Shown: positions 34,317 through 48,037 of the stretch, piece after piece
Layout of the letters: every line of letters starts with the position of its first letter
How positions within the stretch are numbered: position 1 is the first letter of the stretch
Assembly: GCA_900155495.1 (NCBI GenBank)
Contig: FTLJ01000311.1
Span: 48,827 to 112,826, forward strand
Length of the DNA: 64,000 nucleotides
Origin: Porogramme epimiltina
Taxonomy: Eukaryota; Basidiomycota; Agaricomycetes; Polyporales; Polyporaceae
Direction of reading: 5' to 3'
The notes under the pieces: generated by a model
Told to the model about the DNA's origin: nothing
Databases searched by the model: none
The model's input: only the letters and a program-made list of their open reading frames with translations
Made by a program: the position numbers and the translations under genes

Positions 34317-36122
34317 ATGCTACCTGTGAGACATCATCTCCACCAAAACCAGGACGTAGCAGATGTTGCTCGCCGTGCTCTTGAGGCTGAAATCGCCATA
34401 CACTATGACGCCATTGTCAAACTCAGGGGACAAATCAATAATATGGCATCGATATCCAAGCTTCCGCCGGAACTCCTCTCGGAAATATTCTTGCAATTAA
34501 CCACGGACCATTACATCGAGCGACAGCATCGCCCTAACACTCGCGCCACGGATGCCTACAGGTGGATCAAGATAACACATGTGTGCCGCTCCTGGCGCGC
34601 GGTCGCACTGGGCACACCGCGCTTGTGGAGTCACATCGTCCTCACTCGCAAGGAGGTAATGGAGGAAATGCTCGCACGTTCGAAGATGGCTCCCCTGTCT
34701 CTTACTGTTGGCATCACCACCTCGGACGACACACGGATGCGATTACTGGAGAAGGTGATGAAAGAGTCGCAAAGGCTAAAGGACATTCGTATCATGGGTC
34801 CCGCCCGCGCATTGCAAGCTCTCTCAGCAAAATGGACCGGAGCAGCCGATATCCTGGAATCTCTTTCAATAACGGACAGCAACGCGTTCGACCCCGGCTC
34901 TGTCTATCCTTATAACCCGGTTCTTCCTACACTCTTCTCTGCGCAGACACCCCATCTCCGCCAACTGGAAATCAGCCGGGTCGTCGTTTCATGGGATAAT
35001 CCACTTTTCTGCTCAACCCTAACAGACCTAACAGTCGTTTGTCGATACGATAACGTCCAGAAGCTCGGTTCGTTCAACCAGCTCCTGGTCGCCCTCGAGA
35101 ACATGCAAACCCTCCACAATCTGACCCTCAACGAGTCCATCCCACGCGTTGCGGACGACACCACGACAGTACCTCCCGTGCACCGCACACCAGTCGCCCT
35201 CCCACGGCTCCGCAGCCTCCACATCGTCTCTGACGTCCTCGACTGCGCCAACTTCCTCAATCACATCACCCTCCCGCCCGACGCACGACTATGCGTCACC
35301 GGGCGCACCGAGCGGGGCACCTCGGACCTCATCCGCATCTTCAGCGAGCACCTCGCGCGCGCGCGGCCCCTCCTCTCCGCGCGCCTCGCCCCGCTCTACT
35401 CCGCGCAGGTCCTCATCAAGGGCTGGCGCGCGCGCGACCCGGGCGCGGGCGCGGCCGACGCGGCCGACGCGGAGCTCTGCCTCGACGCGTTCCCGCACTC
35501 GCGCTCGCTGCAGCACCTCATGCGCGACGCGGGCTTCCTCGCGCGCGTCGAGCGCCTCGAGGTCCTCTCCATGTGCGCCGCGTGGGAGTGGCGCGCGCTC
35601 CTCGCGCGCGTGCCCGCCCTCCGCCGGCTCGTGCTCGACGGCCACCCCGAGCGCGCGGTCTTCCGCGCGCTGGCCGAGCCGCAGGGCGTGGAGGCGGATG
35701 CGGATGCGGGCGCGGACGGGGCGGCTGGCGCATCGGGTGACGGGACGCTGCCCGTGCCCGCTCTCGCGGAGATCGTGCTGGACAAGGCGCGGTTCGACTG
35801 CTTCCACGAGACCGGGGAGCCGGTGTACTTGGAGGAGATGGTCGACTGCCTCGTGGCGCGGGGCGACCACGGCGAACCCGTGCAGTCGCTCTTCCTAACG
35901 AACTGCGCCAACGTGAACGAGGATGTCGTGCATCGGCTAAGGGAGGTAGTGGTCAGCGTGGAGTGGGACGGAGTCAGGCGCCACGAATGCAGCGTCCAGG
36001 CACAGGCAGCCGCGCATTACTGGGAGGACATAATCGACGACGAGGATATGTATTCCGAAGAGGACGACGGTCTGTTCCCGTTTGTTGATGTTTGGTTTGA
36101 CCACCACTACCCTATGGATTAG
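34317..36122 (+). CDS. F-box-like protein (basidiomycete expanded family), copy A
   Basis: A single coding exon of 601 residues. The F-box-like motif at about residues 45-115 reads ISKLPPELLSEIFLQL, then WIKITHVCRSWRAVALGTP and RLWSHIVL. This is the standard pattern in mushroom F-box families, where a long, irregular leucine-rich C-terminus follows. F-box proteins bind Skp1 in SCF ubiquitin ligases; substrates are unknown. An ATG at 34296 is in frame but lies inside a perfect 54-nt GTAAGT...CTTCAG intron of the leader, so 34317 (MLPVRHHL) is the better start. The 35280-35720 part is extremely rich in GCG/CGC codons and carries long shadow frames on both strands. The gene is convergent with F-box copy B. 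Confidence 0.85.
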   Translation: MLPVRHHLHQNQDVADVARRALEAEIAIHYDAIVKLRGQINNMASISKLPPELLSEIFLQLTTDHYIERQHRPNTRATDAYRWIKITHVCRSWRAVALGTPRLWSHIVLTRKEVMEEMLARSKMAPLSLTVGITTSDDTRMRLLEKVMKESQRLKDIRIMGPARALQALSAKWTGAADILESLSITDSNAFDPGSVYPYNPVLPTLFSAQTPHLRQLEISRVVVSWDNPLFCSTLTDLTVVCRYDNVQKLGSFNQLLVALENMQTLHNLTLNESIPRVADDTTTVPPVHRTPVALPRLRSLHIVSDVLDCANFLNHITLPPDARLCVTGRTERGTSDLIRIFSEHLARARPLLSARLAPLYSAQVLIKGWRARDPGAGAADAADAELCLDAFPHSRSLQHLMRDAGFLARVERLEVLSMCAAWEWRALLARVPALRRLVLDGHPERAVFRALAEPQGVEADADAGADGAAGASGDGTLPVPALAEIVLDKARFDCFHETGEPVYLEEMVDCLVARGDHGEPVQSLFLTNCANVNEDVVHRLREVVVSVEWDGVRRHECSVQAQAAAHYWEDIIDDEDMYSEEDDGLFPFVDVWFDHHYPMD

Positions 36123-36395
36123 GCGGAAGCTTTGAAAAAACGGTTCGTCTACATTCAATGTGGAATTGAGCCCGAGGCACCAACCAAGGCGCAGCTAGTA
36201 GAAGCACCAATGTCATGTGCGAATTTATGCGTCTAGAGATGGGCTTGCTATCCACAGTCGACAGACAATCTCGACGGTTTCTGAAGTTCAAATAGGGGTT
36301 TCTATACGGTATACTGGCAACTAAAAGGACATCAGAGACCACGGCTCGTGTCATGCTCTGCACGAATGACACAAAGGCACCATCCCTTGGAACGG

Positions 36396-38219
36396 TTACC
36401 CTATAAATAGCGGGAATAGAGTTAAATGGGGTCGGTTAAATGCAAAAGTATTAGACTCACACATGTAGAGGCCCCACTCGTCTTCAAATTCAGAGTCATA
36501 GAAGTCTAGTTCCGCTTCTTCATCCGTAAAGTCTTCTTCTGTTGTCGTCTCCCTCTCCCAACCGTCCCAATCAACGTCCACCACGACCTCACGCAGAAGG
36601 CTAACGTCTTCTGCCTGGATGTGCTTGCATGCAGAGATGCGCATCTTCTGGAGTGGCACGCCATAGTTACAACGCATCATGACCCAATCGAGTAGCTTGC
36701 TCATGATCACCTCCTCTTCCTCCGCCTCGTCCGGGTCATCCCAAGAGGGAGCAAACGGAACATTGTCAAGCTGGAATGTCGTGAGAAAGGGAAGCGGGAG
36801 GTGTTGCTTCATTCGTGGCTTTTTGGACGATCGCGACTTCAACTTGACATTGTGGACCTTGCGGAGCGCCTTCACAACGTCTGCGGTCTCGTTCACGACG
36901 GCGAGTGTGCGTACATTCGTAGTGCAGGAGAACAACAGAGTCCACACGGAGGGTGTGGGGTTCAAGCCGACAGCTTTGAGGCTTTGTACGTGGGAGAAGA
37001 GCGTGGGGGCTGCTTTGAGTGCGAGGTACAGCGGCGACGACTTAGGGTCGCTATCGAGACCGCTGAAGAACGTGATCGCCACAGGAGCGGGTGTCGTTGT
37101 TTTCGAAGATCTCCATCCTTCCATTGAAAGTCCAACCATACCCGACTCCGACATATCATTACGCAGAACCATGGAAACCAATGGCCGGGAACGGAGTAGC
37201 TCGGAGACTGTGCGCGAGAGGACCTCAGCACCCGGTTTCCCGCGAGCTTTGATGTGTATGTCTTCGATGCATTGTGTCGAAATATAGTTGAGGAGCTGTG
37301 CGCACCCATTGGTCTCCCCGACCAATGTGAGCGAGCGAAGGAAAGGGAACGAGAACGTGTTGGCGACGGGTGATGGCTCGGTGGCACTTGAGGAAATGAT
37401 CGGAATAGCCTCATCCAACGTAAGCGACTGCAATGTGGGGGAAATTGACTCTAGCATTGCGAGGAACCCTTCCATGGGCCCGTGGTCAGTTTGGGGTACC
37501 GAATTGGTCGAATAGGATGGCCTCGGTCTTTCGTGGATACTAAGCGAAGTAAGCTTTGCGGCAAAAACAGGATCGCTCCAAAGGAAGGGTACCCTGGTGA
37601 GGTGGACTGAGTGTAGCCGGGGGGTGGGTCCGATCGTCGTTAAAAGAGACTGGGAGCTTGAAACAACATTCGATGGGCGATCGCCGTCGGTAGAGAGCGA
37701 CAAGTGTTCCAATAACATAAGGGAGTTATTAGGGGCTTGGAAGAGCGTCTCGAGATGCGAAACACCTCCATGTGTGGTGATAGAGCGTACACGGTTCATT
37801 AGCGGCGCGATATCTGTCGCGGTGATAGCCGGCGAGGTGAAGTGGTATGCATCACGGCAGACACGGAGGTCCACGACAAGGGGGGCGTTCATGGATAGTT
37901 GGACAAGTTTGGCAAAGATCGAGGGCTTGTTTATATAAATGTAGCTCCAAAATCGAGGCGTCTTGAACGCGGTAGCATGCCATTGGCGACAAACAAGGGT
38001 AAGGTCAATGCAGCTTAGCCTTGCGGGTCGATACGGTCGCGCAACGTCTCTCTCGTAGCAGGCATGCATCGTGGCGACCAGAACTTCTGAGAGGAGCTCC
38101 GTAGGAAGGCGCCCAATGGGAGTGAGGGTGTTGAGGCGGCCTTTGAGGTCCGTGATGGTGCGCTCATATGTCCTGATGTCTTGAAGAATCGCGTTTCGGG
38201 AGGCGGCAATGGCGTCCAT
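36396..38219 (-). CDS. F-box-like protein (basidiomycete expanded family), copy B
   Basis: The open frame gives 607 residues from the ATG at 38219. The F-box-like motif is at about residues 30-100: IGRLPTELLSEVLVA, then CIDLTLVCRQWHATAFKTP and RFWSYIYI. A divergent LRR-like region and an acidic tail follow (EEDFTDEEAELDFYDSEFEDEWG). A 60-nt in-frame intron (about 36460-36401, GTGAGT...TATAG) may be removed near the end, leaving only a Trp codon before the same stop. The start at 38219 is preferred over 38264 because the upstream residues do not resemble family members. Sequence similarity to copy A is limited to the F-box and general layout, so they are not a recent duplication. The two genes' 3' ends are 273 bp apart. 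Confidence 0.83.
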   Translation of the reverse strand: MDAIAASRNAILQDIRTYERTITDLKGRLNTLTPIGRLPTELLSEVLVATMHACYERDVARPYRPARLSCIDLTLVCRQWHATAFKTPRFWSYIYINKPSIFAKLVQLSMNAPLVVDLRVCRDAYHFTSPAITATDIAPLMNRVRSITTHGGVSHLETLFQAPNNSLMLLEHLSLSTDGDRPSNVVSSSQSLLTTIGPTPRLHSVHLTRVPFLWSDPVFAAKLTSLSIHERPRPSYSTNSVPQTDHGPMEGFLAMLESISPTLQSLTLDEAIPIISSSATEPSPVANTFSFPFLRSLTLVGETNGCAQLLNYISTQCIEDIHIKARGKPGAEVLSRTVSELLRSRPLVSMVLRNDMSESGMVGLSMEGWRSSKTTTPAPVAITFFSGLDSDPKSSPLYLALKAAPTLFSHVQSLKAVGLNPTPSVWTLLFSCTTNVRTLAVVNETADVVKALRKVHNVKLKSRSSKKPRMKQHLPLPFLTTFQLDNVPFAPSWDDPDEAEEEEVIMSKLLDWVMMRCNYGVPLQKMRISACKHIQAEDVSLLREVVVDVDWDGWERETTTEEDFTDEEAELDFYDSEFEDEWGLYMCESNTFAFNRPHLTLFPLFIG

Positions 38220-38740
38220 ACTGGTGACAGGGCCTACAAAGTGAGGGCTAGATAGAGGTAGCAAAGTGAGACGCTATCATATCTTGGAGGAGATGTGGTG
38301 ACCTACGTCGGACCGCTCGCGGATGAGGCTACCACCGTCGGAGAATGAGTCGTTTGGAGTAGTGGGTATCTTTGCCACGTGCAGTAGTGGAACTTCTTAT
38401 TACGAATAAGTCTAGATTAGGGTCAATTGGACTCAACGGATCCTGTATACTTACCACACACAAAATGGCGGAGCGGGTGCGGGGAGGTTCCTAGCTTTGG
38501 ACGTAGCCGTCGTGGCGTGAAGGAGAATAAAGGCGTCGAGGGGTAGAGTTTTAACACGTGACGTTGCTGCGGTAGTGGGGTGCCGGGGCTCGGGCCGCTG
38601 ATGATAGTCGTGGCAGCGCGGCCTTGCTTCACCGAGGCTGTTGTGTTAGCTCTACTTAGCTTTGAACACAAGCAGGCCAACTCAATTACCCTGAGTCGTT
38701 TAACACGGCATGGGGGTGTCCAGACCGTGAACCCTCAGTA

Positions 38741-38748
38741 TGACGTCA
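38741..38748. promoter_or_regulatory. CRE/ATF palindrome TGACGTCA
   Basis: A perfect bZIP palindrome about 290 bp before the P450 ATG, in a divergent promoter. Confidence 0.4.
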
Positions 38749-38931
38749 CCAGTCCTGAACGACTTTCGAGGGCAAGCCCAGGCAGAAGGTCATCGGAACA
38801 GAATTACCTGCTGCGCTGATGCTGAGCAACTGTTTGAAGGCGAGTCGCTCCCTTAACCTTAACTTCCATTTGTCTTAATGTCAATCATGCGGCGCCTCCA
38901 GCTTTCCGTGTGAGCCCGCCCGGCGTTGCCA

Positions 38932-38938
38932 TATAAAT
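38932..38938 (+). promoter_or_regulatory. TATA box of the P450 gene
   Basis: TATAAAT lies about 100 bp before the chosen ATG at 39034. Confidence 0.5.
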
Positions 38939-39033
38939 GGGTCAGCTTTGTATCCATTGTGCAAATCCTCTCCGCTCTGAGTCTATCCCAACTACAGCCG
39001 CAGTGGCCCGAACAGACCCGCGACATTTCGGGC

Positions 39034-41449
39034 ATGTCTACATTGCTTGTCATCCTGGCACTGACGACATGGGCTGCTTGGAGGTTCTACCATCGCCGAA
39101 GGTCGCTATTTGCCAACATCCCAGGACCCCCACCTTCTGGCAACTGGATGGCTGGTGAGATTTTCACTTAACTCCTTCTCGGAATTTGGCCGAGCTTGGT
39201 TTACCATCTTTCACTTGACCAGGGCACCTAACTAGTCTATTCAACCGAAGAGGCTGGGACTTTCAACGGGAACTGATGAACAACTACGGCCAGGTAGTCC
39301 CAATTGACGGCATGATGGGGGTACATCAATTTCACGCTACATGTTCACCTAAGACCCCCTAGCTTACCCTTTCCTTTGTGTAGGACAAATGGCTCATCGT
39401 CTTCGATCCTGTTGCCCTTCACAATATCATCGTTAAAGACCAGCACATATACGAAGAATCGGCGATGTTTCTCACGTATGGCGATCACTCTCTTCGTGGC
39501 AGGCTGATCTGACTGGGATCGTCGACTTATAGCATCAATGAACTGATGTTTGGGAAGAGCCTGCTTGCGACAGTAGGTACGTGTCCGACGTGAAATTGTT
39601 TCTCTCTCCAATAAACGCGAACCTGCTCAGGCGAGCATCACCGAAAACAACGCAAGCTGCTCAACCCGGTGTTCTCCACGAATCATATGCGCCATATGTA
39701 TCCCATCTTCTGTAGAGTGACCGAACGAGTACGTGTTCAGTGCCTGTGCAGGCTCTCTGTTTGCTGATAGACCCATAGCTACGTGACGCGGTCGCCGTAC
39801 AAGTGGCAGGAGGCCCGCAGACGGTAGACATGCTACGTTGGATGACGCGCGCGGCGCTGGAGATTGTAGGGCAGGGTGGTCTGGGCCACTCCTTTGACCC
39901 CTTGTTGGAGGATTCGAAGAACAACTACGCGGAATCCATGAAGAGCTTCGGGTGAACGGCTTGTGCGGCTCTTGGAGGCAAAAATAACTATACTCACCTA
40001 AGCTATTTCAGACCCACCCTGTTCCCGATGGTCATTGTGAGACAACTACTGCCCCACTTGGTGAAGATCGGACCTTCTCGTTTCCGTCGTTGGGTCGTAG
40101 ACCATACCCCTTACTGGCGAGTCCAAAAGGTGAAGGGCTTTGCCGACATGATGCACGGCATAGCGTGTCAGATTTTCGAAGCCAAGAAGAGTGCCTTGGC
40201 GAAGGGAGAAGAGGCAGTAGTTCAGCAGGTTGGGGAAGGCAAGGATATCATCAGTAAATTGTGTACGTATTCTTCGCTTTGTAGGATGATAATTGCCGTT
40301 CTCACTCGGAAGTCTACAGTGCAGGCCAACATGGTTGCGTCGGAGGAAGACAGGCTCCCGGACTCAGAAGTCCTTGCCCAGATCTCGTATGACATCCCTT
40401 CTCTCTCGTTGCTTCACCCTCAACTAAACTCGTGACATGAAGATCCCTGGTCTTCGCGGCTATGGACACCACCTCCAGCGCCCTTGCCCACATCCTACAT
40501 GTACTGGCTGAACATCCTGACGCGCAAGCCCGGCTTAGAAAGGAACTAATAGAAGCACGGAAAGCCGCAGATACCCCACGTCTGTCCTACGATCAACTCT
40601 CTGGGTTGCCATACCTCGATGCGGTCTGCAGGGAAACTCTCCGACTGTGAGTGTGCCTAAGCCCATTCTTATTATCGTGGTCATTGATTGGGAATGATTA
40701 GGTATGCTCCCCTAATCGCCATCGCTCGCACGTACGTACTCCTATGCTGTGGCCATTCCAAGTTGCTGACGGACTTCCGTGGCTTGACGCAACAGGACAA
40801 GAAAAGACGTCGTCCTTCCCCTGGGGACACCGGTGCGAGGGAAAGATGGTTCGCTCATACATGAAATCCCTATTCCAAACAACGTGAATGTGCTTATCGG
40901 CATTCTTGCGTCCAACCGCAACCCAGCGCTCTGGGGTGCGGACTCGGATGAGTGGAAACCAGAGAGGTGGCTGCAGCCGCTCCCTGAAGCGGTGACAAAC
41001 GCACACATCCCCGGTGTATACTCAAACCTGTGAGGAGCTCCACCCTTTGAACAGACTGGCGTCCTAGTATGATTGATGTGCCGCGTAACAGAATGACTTT
41101 CCTTGGAGGCGGACGCTCATGCATGTGAGTTCATTCTACACACACGCTCATGACGATCGCGCCGGCTGACCGCCAGTGGTCTCATCAGTGGCTTCAAGTT
41201 CTCGCAAATGGAGATGAGTAAGTAGACCCGTTTCTACAATTCGCTGCACAGCATAAAGCTAACCATGGAACTACACCTTTAGAGGTCATTCTCGCAATAC
41301 TACTCGAGAGCTTCACGTTCGAGATCCCATCGGACTTGCCGGCGCCCATCGTGTGGAACCTCGCAGGTATCCAGTACCCAAGTGTCGGATACGAGAGCGA
41401 GAAGGGACAGTTGCCCTTGAAGGTTACGCTCGTACAGACAAGGTTGTAG
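39034..41449 (+). CDS. Cytochrome P450 monooxygenase (CYP5144-like)
   Basis: Fourteen exons join to 546 residues with a perfect frame; the first is 39034-39154 and the last 41283-41449. An N-terminal membrane anchor (residues 3-18) precedes the IPGPPPSG hinge. The I-helix reads VFAAMDTTSSAL with the Thr pair for oxygen activation. ETLRL is the ExxR motif, PERW follows, and FLGGGRSCIGFKFSQ holds the heme-ligand Cys, rebuilt across a 64-nt intron. EHHRKQRKLLNPVFS is the C-helix. The layout and wording resemble the CYP5144 clan of mushrooms, which oxidise varied hydrophobic compounds; the family label is tentative. It presumably works in the endoplasmic reticulum with a P450 reductase. No biosynthetic cluster partner lies beside it. 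Confidence 0.9.
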
Positions 41450-42100
41450 GCTTTGGTGATCTATATATGGGGATCGTACCCTTGTACTTTTACTTTTGGT
41501 GCCTTCGTTGTCTTTATGAGACCGCCTCCCGGTTAATTATCGCGACCACCATATTGGCCCCTCGCGTACCTGACTATTTACGTTGGTAGCCAGGTTCCGT
41601 TCCGAGCTTTGTGCGGGCGCCCATACATGGTACGGATAGAATCCGAATGCGAAACTTCTCCCACTTGCATGGCAACTGCCACACACAGGGTTTCGCCGCA
41701 TTTTCTGGGGCCGTTTGGGGACAAGCCATGCGTGCACAGCCCGCCCATCGGATCGAGAACACGACGAAAGCGGCAGGAAAATGGCTGAGATCGATAAGAA
41801 CGGGGGAGGCGCTGGCTGGCTGGACTGCGGGAGGGGCTGCATTTGCACGCTGCGGACGCCGTGCTCAGCGTCGCGGCCGACGATAGGCAGGGATACTTTT
41901 AGAGGACTGGGGGCGAGGGCAGGGAGAGGGGAGAGGGGCAAAAACAGGAATGGATCAGGTGTTAATACACAATCGCCGTTTTCTTTGTGTTTCGCGTTCT
42001 GAGCTAGGCTCTGACGCCCCTTCTTCGCTGTCGGCCACAACGAGCTCGAGCTCGAATCCACCATACTCATCGACCAGGACCCCCATCTACGCTGCGCCCG
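41450..42100. other. Intergenic: P450 3' flank and kinase promoter
   Basis: About 650 bases in tandem orientation. A frame running into the kinase start has no similarity and is probably leader. Confidence 0.45.
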
Positions 42101-44700
<2,600 letters not shown>

Positions 44701-45351
44701 GGACTCGTCAGGCACGCATCCCGCCGTTCTTTCACCCCGTCTCCGTCATGTCATGCACCGATCTATCTATATACATCCACTCCCCATATCCACCGAAGTT
44801 GTTCGTTGTGTACGCGCCCCTGTGTCATGTGTCTCAAATAGCCCCTTAATGCGTTTCTCTGTTATCCTCCCGCTCGCCCGTTCCGACCCCGCTTCGTTAT
44901 GCGCACCGCTCGCGTATTGTCTCACATACGAAACCCTCCACTACGATAGACCAGACGCGGGTATGTGCTGTAGATTTTCTGAATGCGCCGATGTCTCGAT
45001 CCGGACGCCTTGGAGGCTGAGCGACGAGTACTGAGCCCACACCAAGTTTGTCTTGAATGTTTCTAGGGTCCGTAGCAGTGTTTACCCTGTCCCGGTGTAT
45101 GATACCCTGTGGTAGCGACATCCGTCGTTGGGAATATGATCCCCTGGGATACAGAATGCCTCGATGAAAGACCACCCCCGTAGTGTGCGGCGCTATGCGC
45201 GCTTCAAAAGCTTTGTTTAATAACGGCACGGTCACGTGGGGCGCGTTGTGGTCTCGTTAACCGCGCGAAGTACTGGTCTGCCAGTTTGCTTTCCTGATCT
45301 CCGCCTTCTCATAACGACCACCACTTCGTGCTCTTCGCTCGTCTCAGCAAA
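44701..45351. other. Intergenic: kinase 3' flank and PIF1 promoter
   Basis: About 650 bases in tandem orientation. CACGTG at 45233-45238 lies about 115 bp before the PIF1 ATG. No gene is seen. Confidence 0.5.
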
Positions 45352-47751
45352 ATGTCGAAACAACCTATGTCCGGCCTGCGCACATTCAAGCGCAACTTCT
45401 CGTCCAACTCGCTGCCCCCACCATCGAGCCAAGAATCGTTGAGCGCGGACCCGGACGCAATTCCGTGGCAACCACCCCCGCCGAAGAAGCTCTCTGGCCT
45501 CGAACAACGTCTCAAAGACATACAAGACGCGTTAAACGGGAATATCTCGTCCTCGGAGTCCGCTCTTTCGTCGGGGTCTTCCTCGTCCTCGGTCCCCTCC
45601 AAACGCACCTCTTCCTCCTCGACCCTTGGCCAGGAGCCGCCTGCCAAGCGGCGACAATTGCCCCCGTCGTGGAACAAGCCTGCGGTAAAAGAGGCAAGCA
45701 CGTCGACGCGTCGCCCGACGTATCCCAGCGCGGCCGCGGCGTCGCGCATGTTCGGGACTGCGCATCAAGCGCCGGGCACGGGCGAGGTGCTCGTCGTGCC
45801 TGCGGCGAAGGGCGGGGATGGGGAGAAGGTGGCACCCGTGTTCTTGAGCCAGGAACAGACGCATATATTGAGGTTGGTAGAATCAGGGCAGAGTTTGTTC
45901 TACACGGGTAGTGCTGGTGAGTGTCTGAGTCTTCATATTTTCGAACTCTGTCCTGGGCATGTGGTATCCTTCCTATATATATGCGCCCATATATGCCGCT
46001 GTCGTGATCCTCGTCTCTTTCTTGGCCTCGGCTCACCTATGTCCAAACTCCAGGTGCAGGGAAGTCGGTTTTGCTACGGGAAATCATCAAGACACTCAAG
46101 AAGAGATACATTAAGTCTCCCGATGCTGTCGCAGTCACTGCTTCTACAGGTAATTTGCTTCGGGTTTGAGACGACATGGAGATTCGTTGACACTGTTGTG
46201 GTAGGCATTGCTGCCTGCAACGTAGGCGGCGTTACCATCCATTCTTTCGCCGGTATTGGCATCGGCGCAGACACGCGAGAGGCCCTGCTCACAAGAGTCA
46301 AGAAGAATAAGAAGGCAATGACCCGCTGGCTGAGGACCCGAGTCTTGATCATTGATGAAGGTATGTTGCATCCTGTAGACTCTCCGCCCATTCTGATCTC
46401 GCTGTCGTAGTCTCCATGGTCGAAGGCGACCTGTTCGACAAGCTCGCATTCATTGGCTCTCAGATTAGGAAGAACACTGTGCCGTTCGGCGGCATACAGG
46501 TTTGTTTCCTCATCTGTCGATCCTTGATACTCGACAAATGTGACTTACTGCGTTGACTTGACAGGTTGTTGTCACTGGAGACTTCTTTCAACTTCCTCCC
46601 GTAATGAAGGGAAGCGGCTCGGTCAAGTTTGCTTTCGAGGCGGAGATGTGGCGGGAAATCATTAAGAAGACCTTCAACCTCACGAAGGTGTTCCGGCAGC
46701 GAGATCCTGAATTCGTCAACATGTTGAACGAAATGCGCTTCGGGGAGCTGTCTCAGAAATCCGTCGCCAAATTCAAGACCCTCTCCCGAGAAATCGTGTA
46801 CGAGGACGGCCTAGGAGCAACAGAATTGTAAGTTCCAGCACAGCGTTGTTTAACACCTTCATGGTCTCATCGTGATCCGTAGATTTCCAAGACGCGAGGA
46901 CGTCGAGAGATCGAACTGCGCTCGAATGGGTGGGATTGGCGGGAAAGAGCAAACCTATACTGCTTATGATGCGGGCGCCATTCAGGACCCCCAACAACGA
47001 GAGAAGATGCTAGCTAATTTCATGGCCCCGAAGCGACTAACCCTTAAAGAGGGTGCACAGGTACGATGCTCATCTTGTCTTGCGGCGCAATAGCTCAAAA
47101 CGCATACCATTCTTATAGGTCATGCTCATTAAGAACCTTGACGACACACTCGTGAACGGCACAATGGGCAAAGTGGTTAGATTTGTTGACCCTACGGCGC
47201 CGCTTGAGAACGAAGACGACTTGATGGGCGGTAAACCGGCTTCCAAGGGAGCGAAAGAGCCCAAGGCGGTGACGAGCCTGGGTACGCGCCAACTACTCCC
47301 TGTGGTCGAGTTCCTTCAGCCGGGCGGTTCGCGCCGAACTATGATTGTCACTTCCGACGTTTGGAAAGTCGAACTTCCGAGCGGAGAAGTGCAAGTCAGC
47401 CGTACACAGGTTCGTAGAATATTCTGGAGCACATGGTCTTCTTGGTTTATATGCTTACATGCAATCACACAGCTGCCTCTCATCCTTGCGTGGGCGATGT
47501 CAATCCACAAATCCCAAGGACAGACGCTCGAGAGAGTGAAAGTCGACTTGGCTAGGGTGTTCGAGAAGGGCCAAGCTTACGTCGCGCTATCTCGCGCCAC
47601 ATCCCTTGAGGGCTTGCAGGTGCTCCATTTCGACCCTGCGAAGGTGTGTGAAGTTGTTCTATACCTTGTCGCTGCGCTCATCTCTCTGCAGGTCCAGGCG
47701 CATCCGAAAGTAGTAGAATGGAGTAAGACGCTTGAGGTCATCGACGTTTGA
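45352..47751 (+). CDS. PIF1: Pif1-family 5'-3' DNA helicase
   Basis: Nine exons (45352-45916, 46054-46149, 46205-46360, 46411-46499, 46565-46827, 46883-47060, 47119-47409, 47473-47643, 47692-47751) give 622 residues. Pif1 unwinds DNA, resolves G-quadruplexes and removes telomerase from telomeres, in nucleus and mitochondria. Motif I ([12 protein letters not shown]) is rebuilt across intron 1. Motif Ia is [14 protein letters not shown] with IHSFAGIG. Motif II (LIIDEVSMV) spans intron 3. Motif III is [11 protein letters not shown], then LTKVFRQ. Motif V is [14 protein letters not shown], and VI is [14 protein letters not shown]. The N-terminal 160 residues are disordered and Ser-rich, without an obvious mitochondrial signal. 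A charged insert of about 20 residues sits before the C-terminal domain (near MGGKPASKG). TEL1 follows tail-to-tail, 286 bp away. Confidence 0.95.
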
Positions 47752-48037
47752 GTGTCAAAACGCGTGGCCCGCTTCATTCCTTTATCGTCTCCTAGCGCAA
47801 ACACTTTATTATGCTGAACTTACGCCAATCATGGACATAATATCACGCCGCGACTGTAACATTATTGTTTGCTTTCGAATCATTTCTGCATCCTCGCCGT
47901 TGTTGTGCATGTGATGACGCTAGATAGATACATTACTGGGGAGATTGTGCTAGAGCTACATACAGAAGCAAGTGAAATGATAATACATCGTATAGAAGCA
48001 TGCCAGGGGCACCGGAAAGAGAACACCTCAATCGCGG

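Larger units (their letters stand above)
38220..39033. other. Divergent promoter region (F-box copy B / P450)
   Basis: About 810 bases. It holds CACGTG at 38376 and 38555, a perfect TGACGTCA at 38741-38748 and the P450 TATA box at 38932. No gene is supported. Confidence 0.5.

Noticed and set aside
35289..35870. Long minus-strand frame and plus-strand alternative frames in F-box copy A
   Set aside because: All are Arg/Ala-rich products of a GC-rich island within a frame that has a recognisable F-box.
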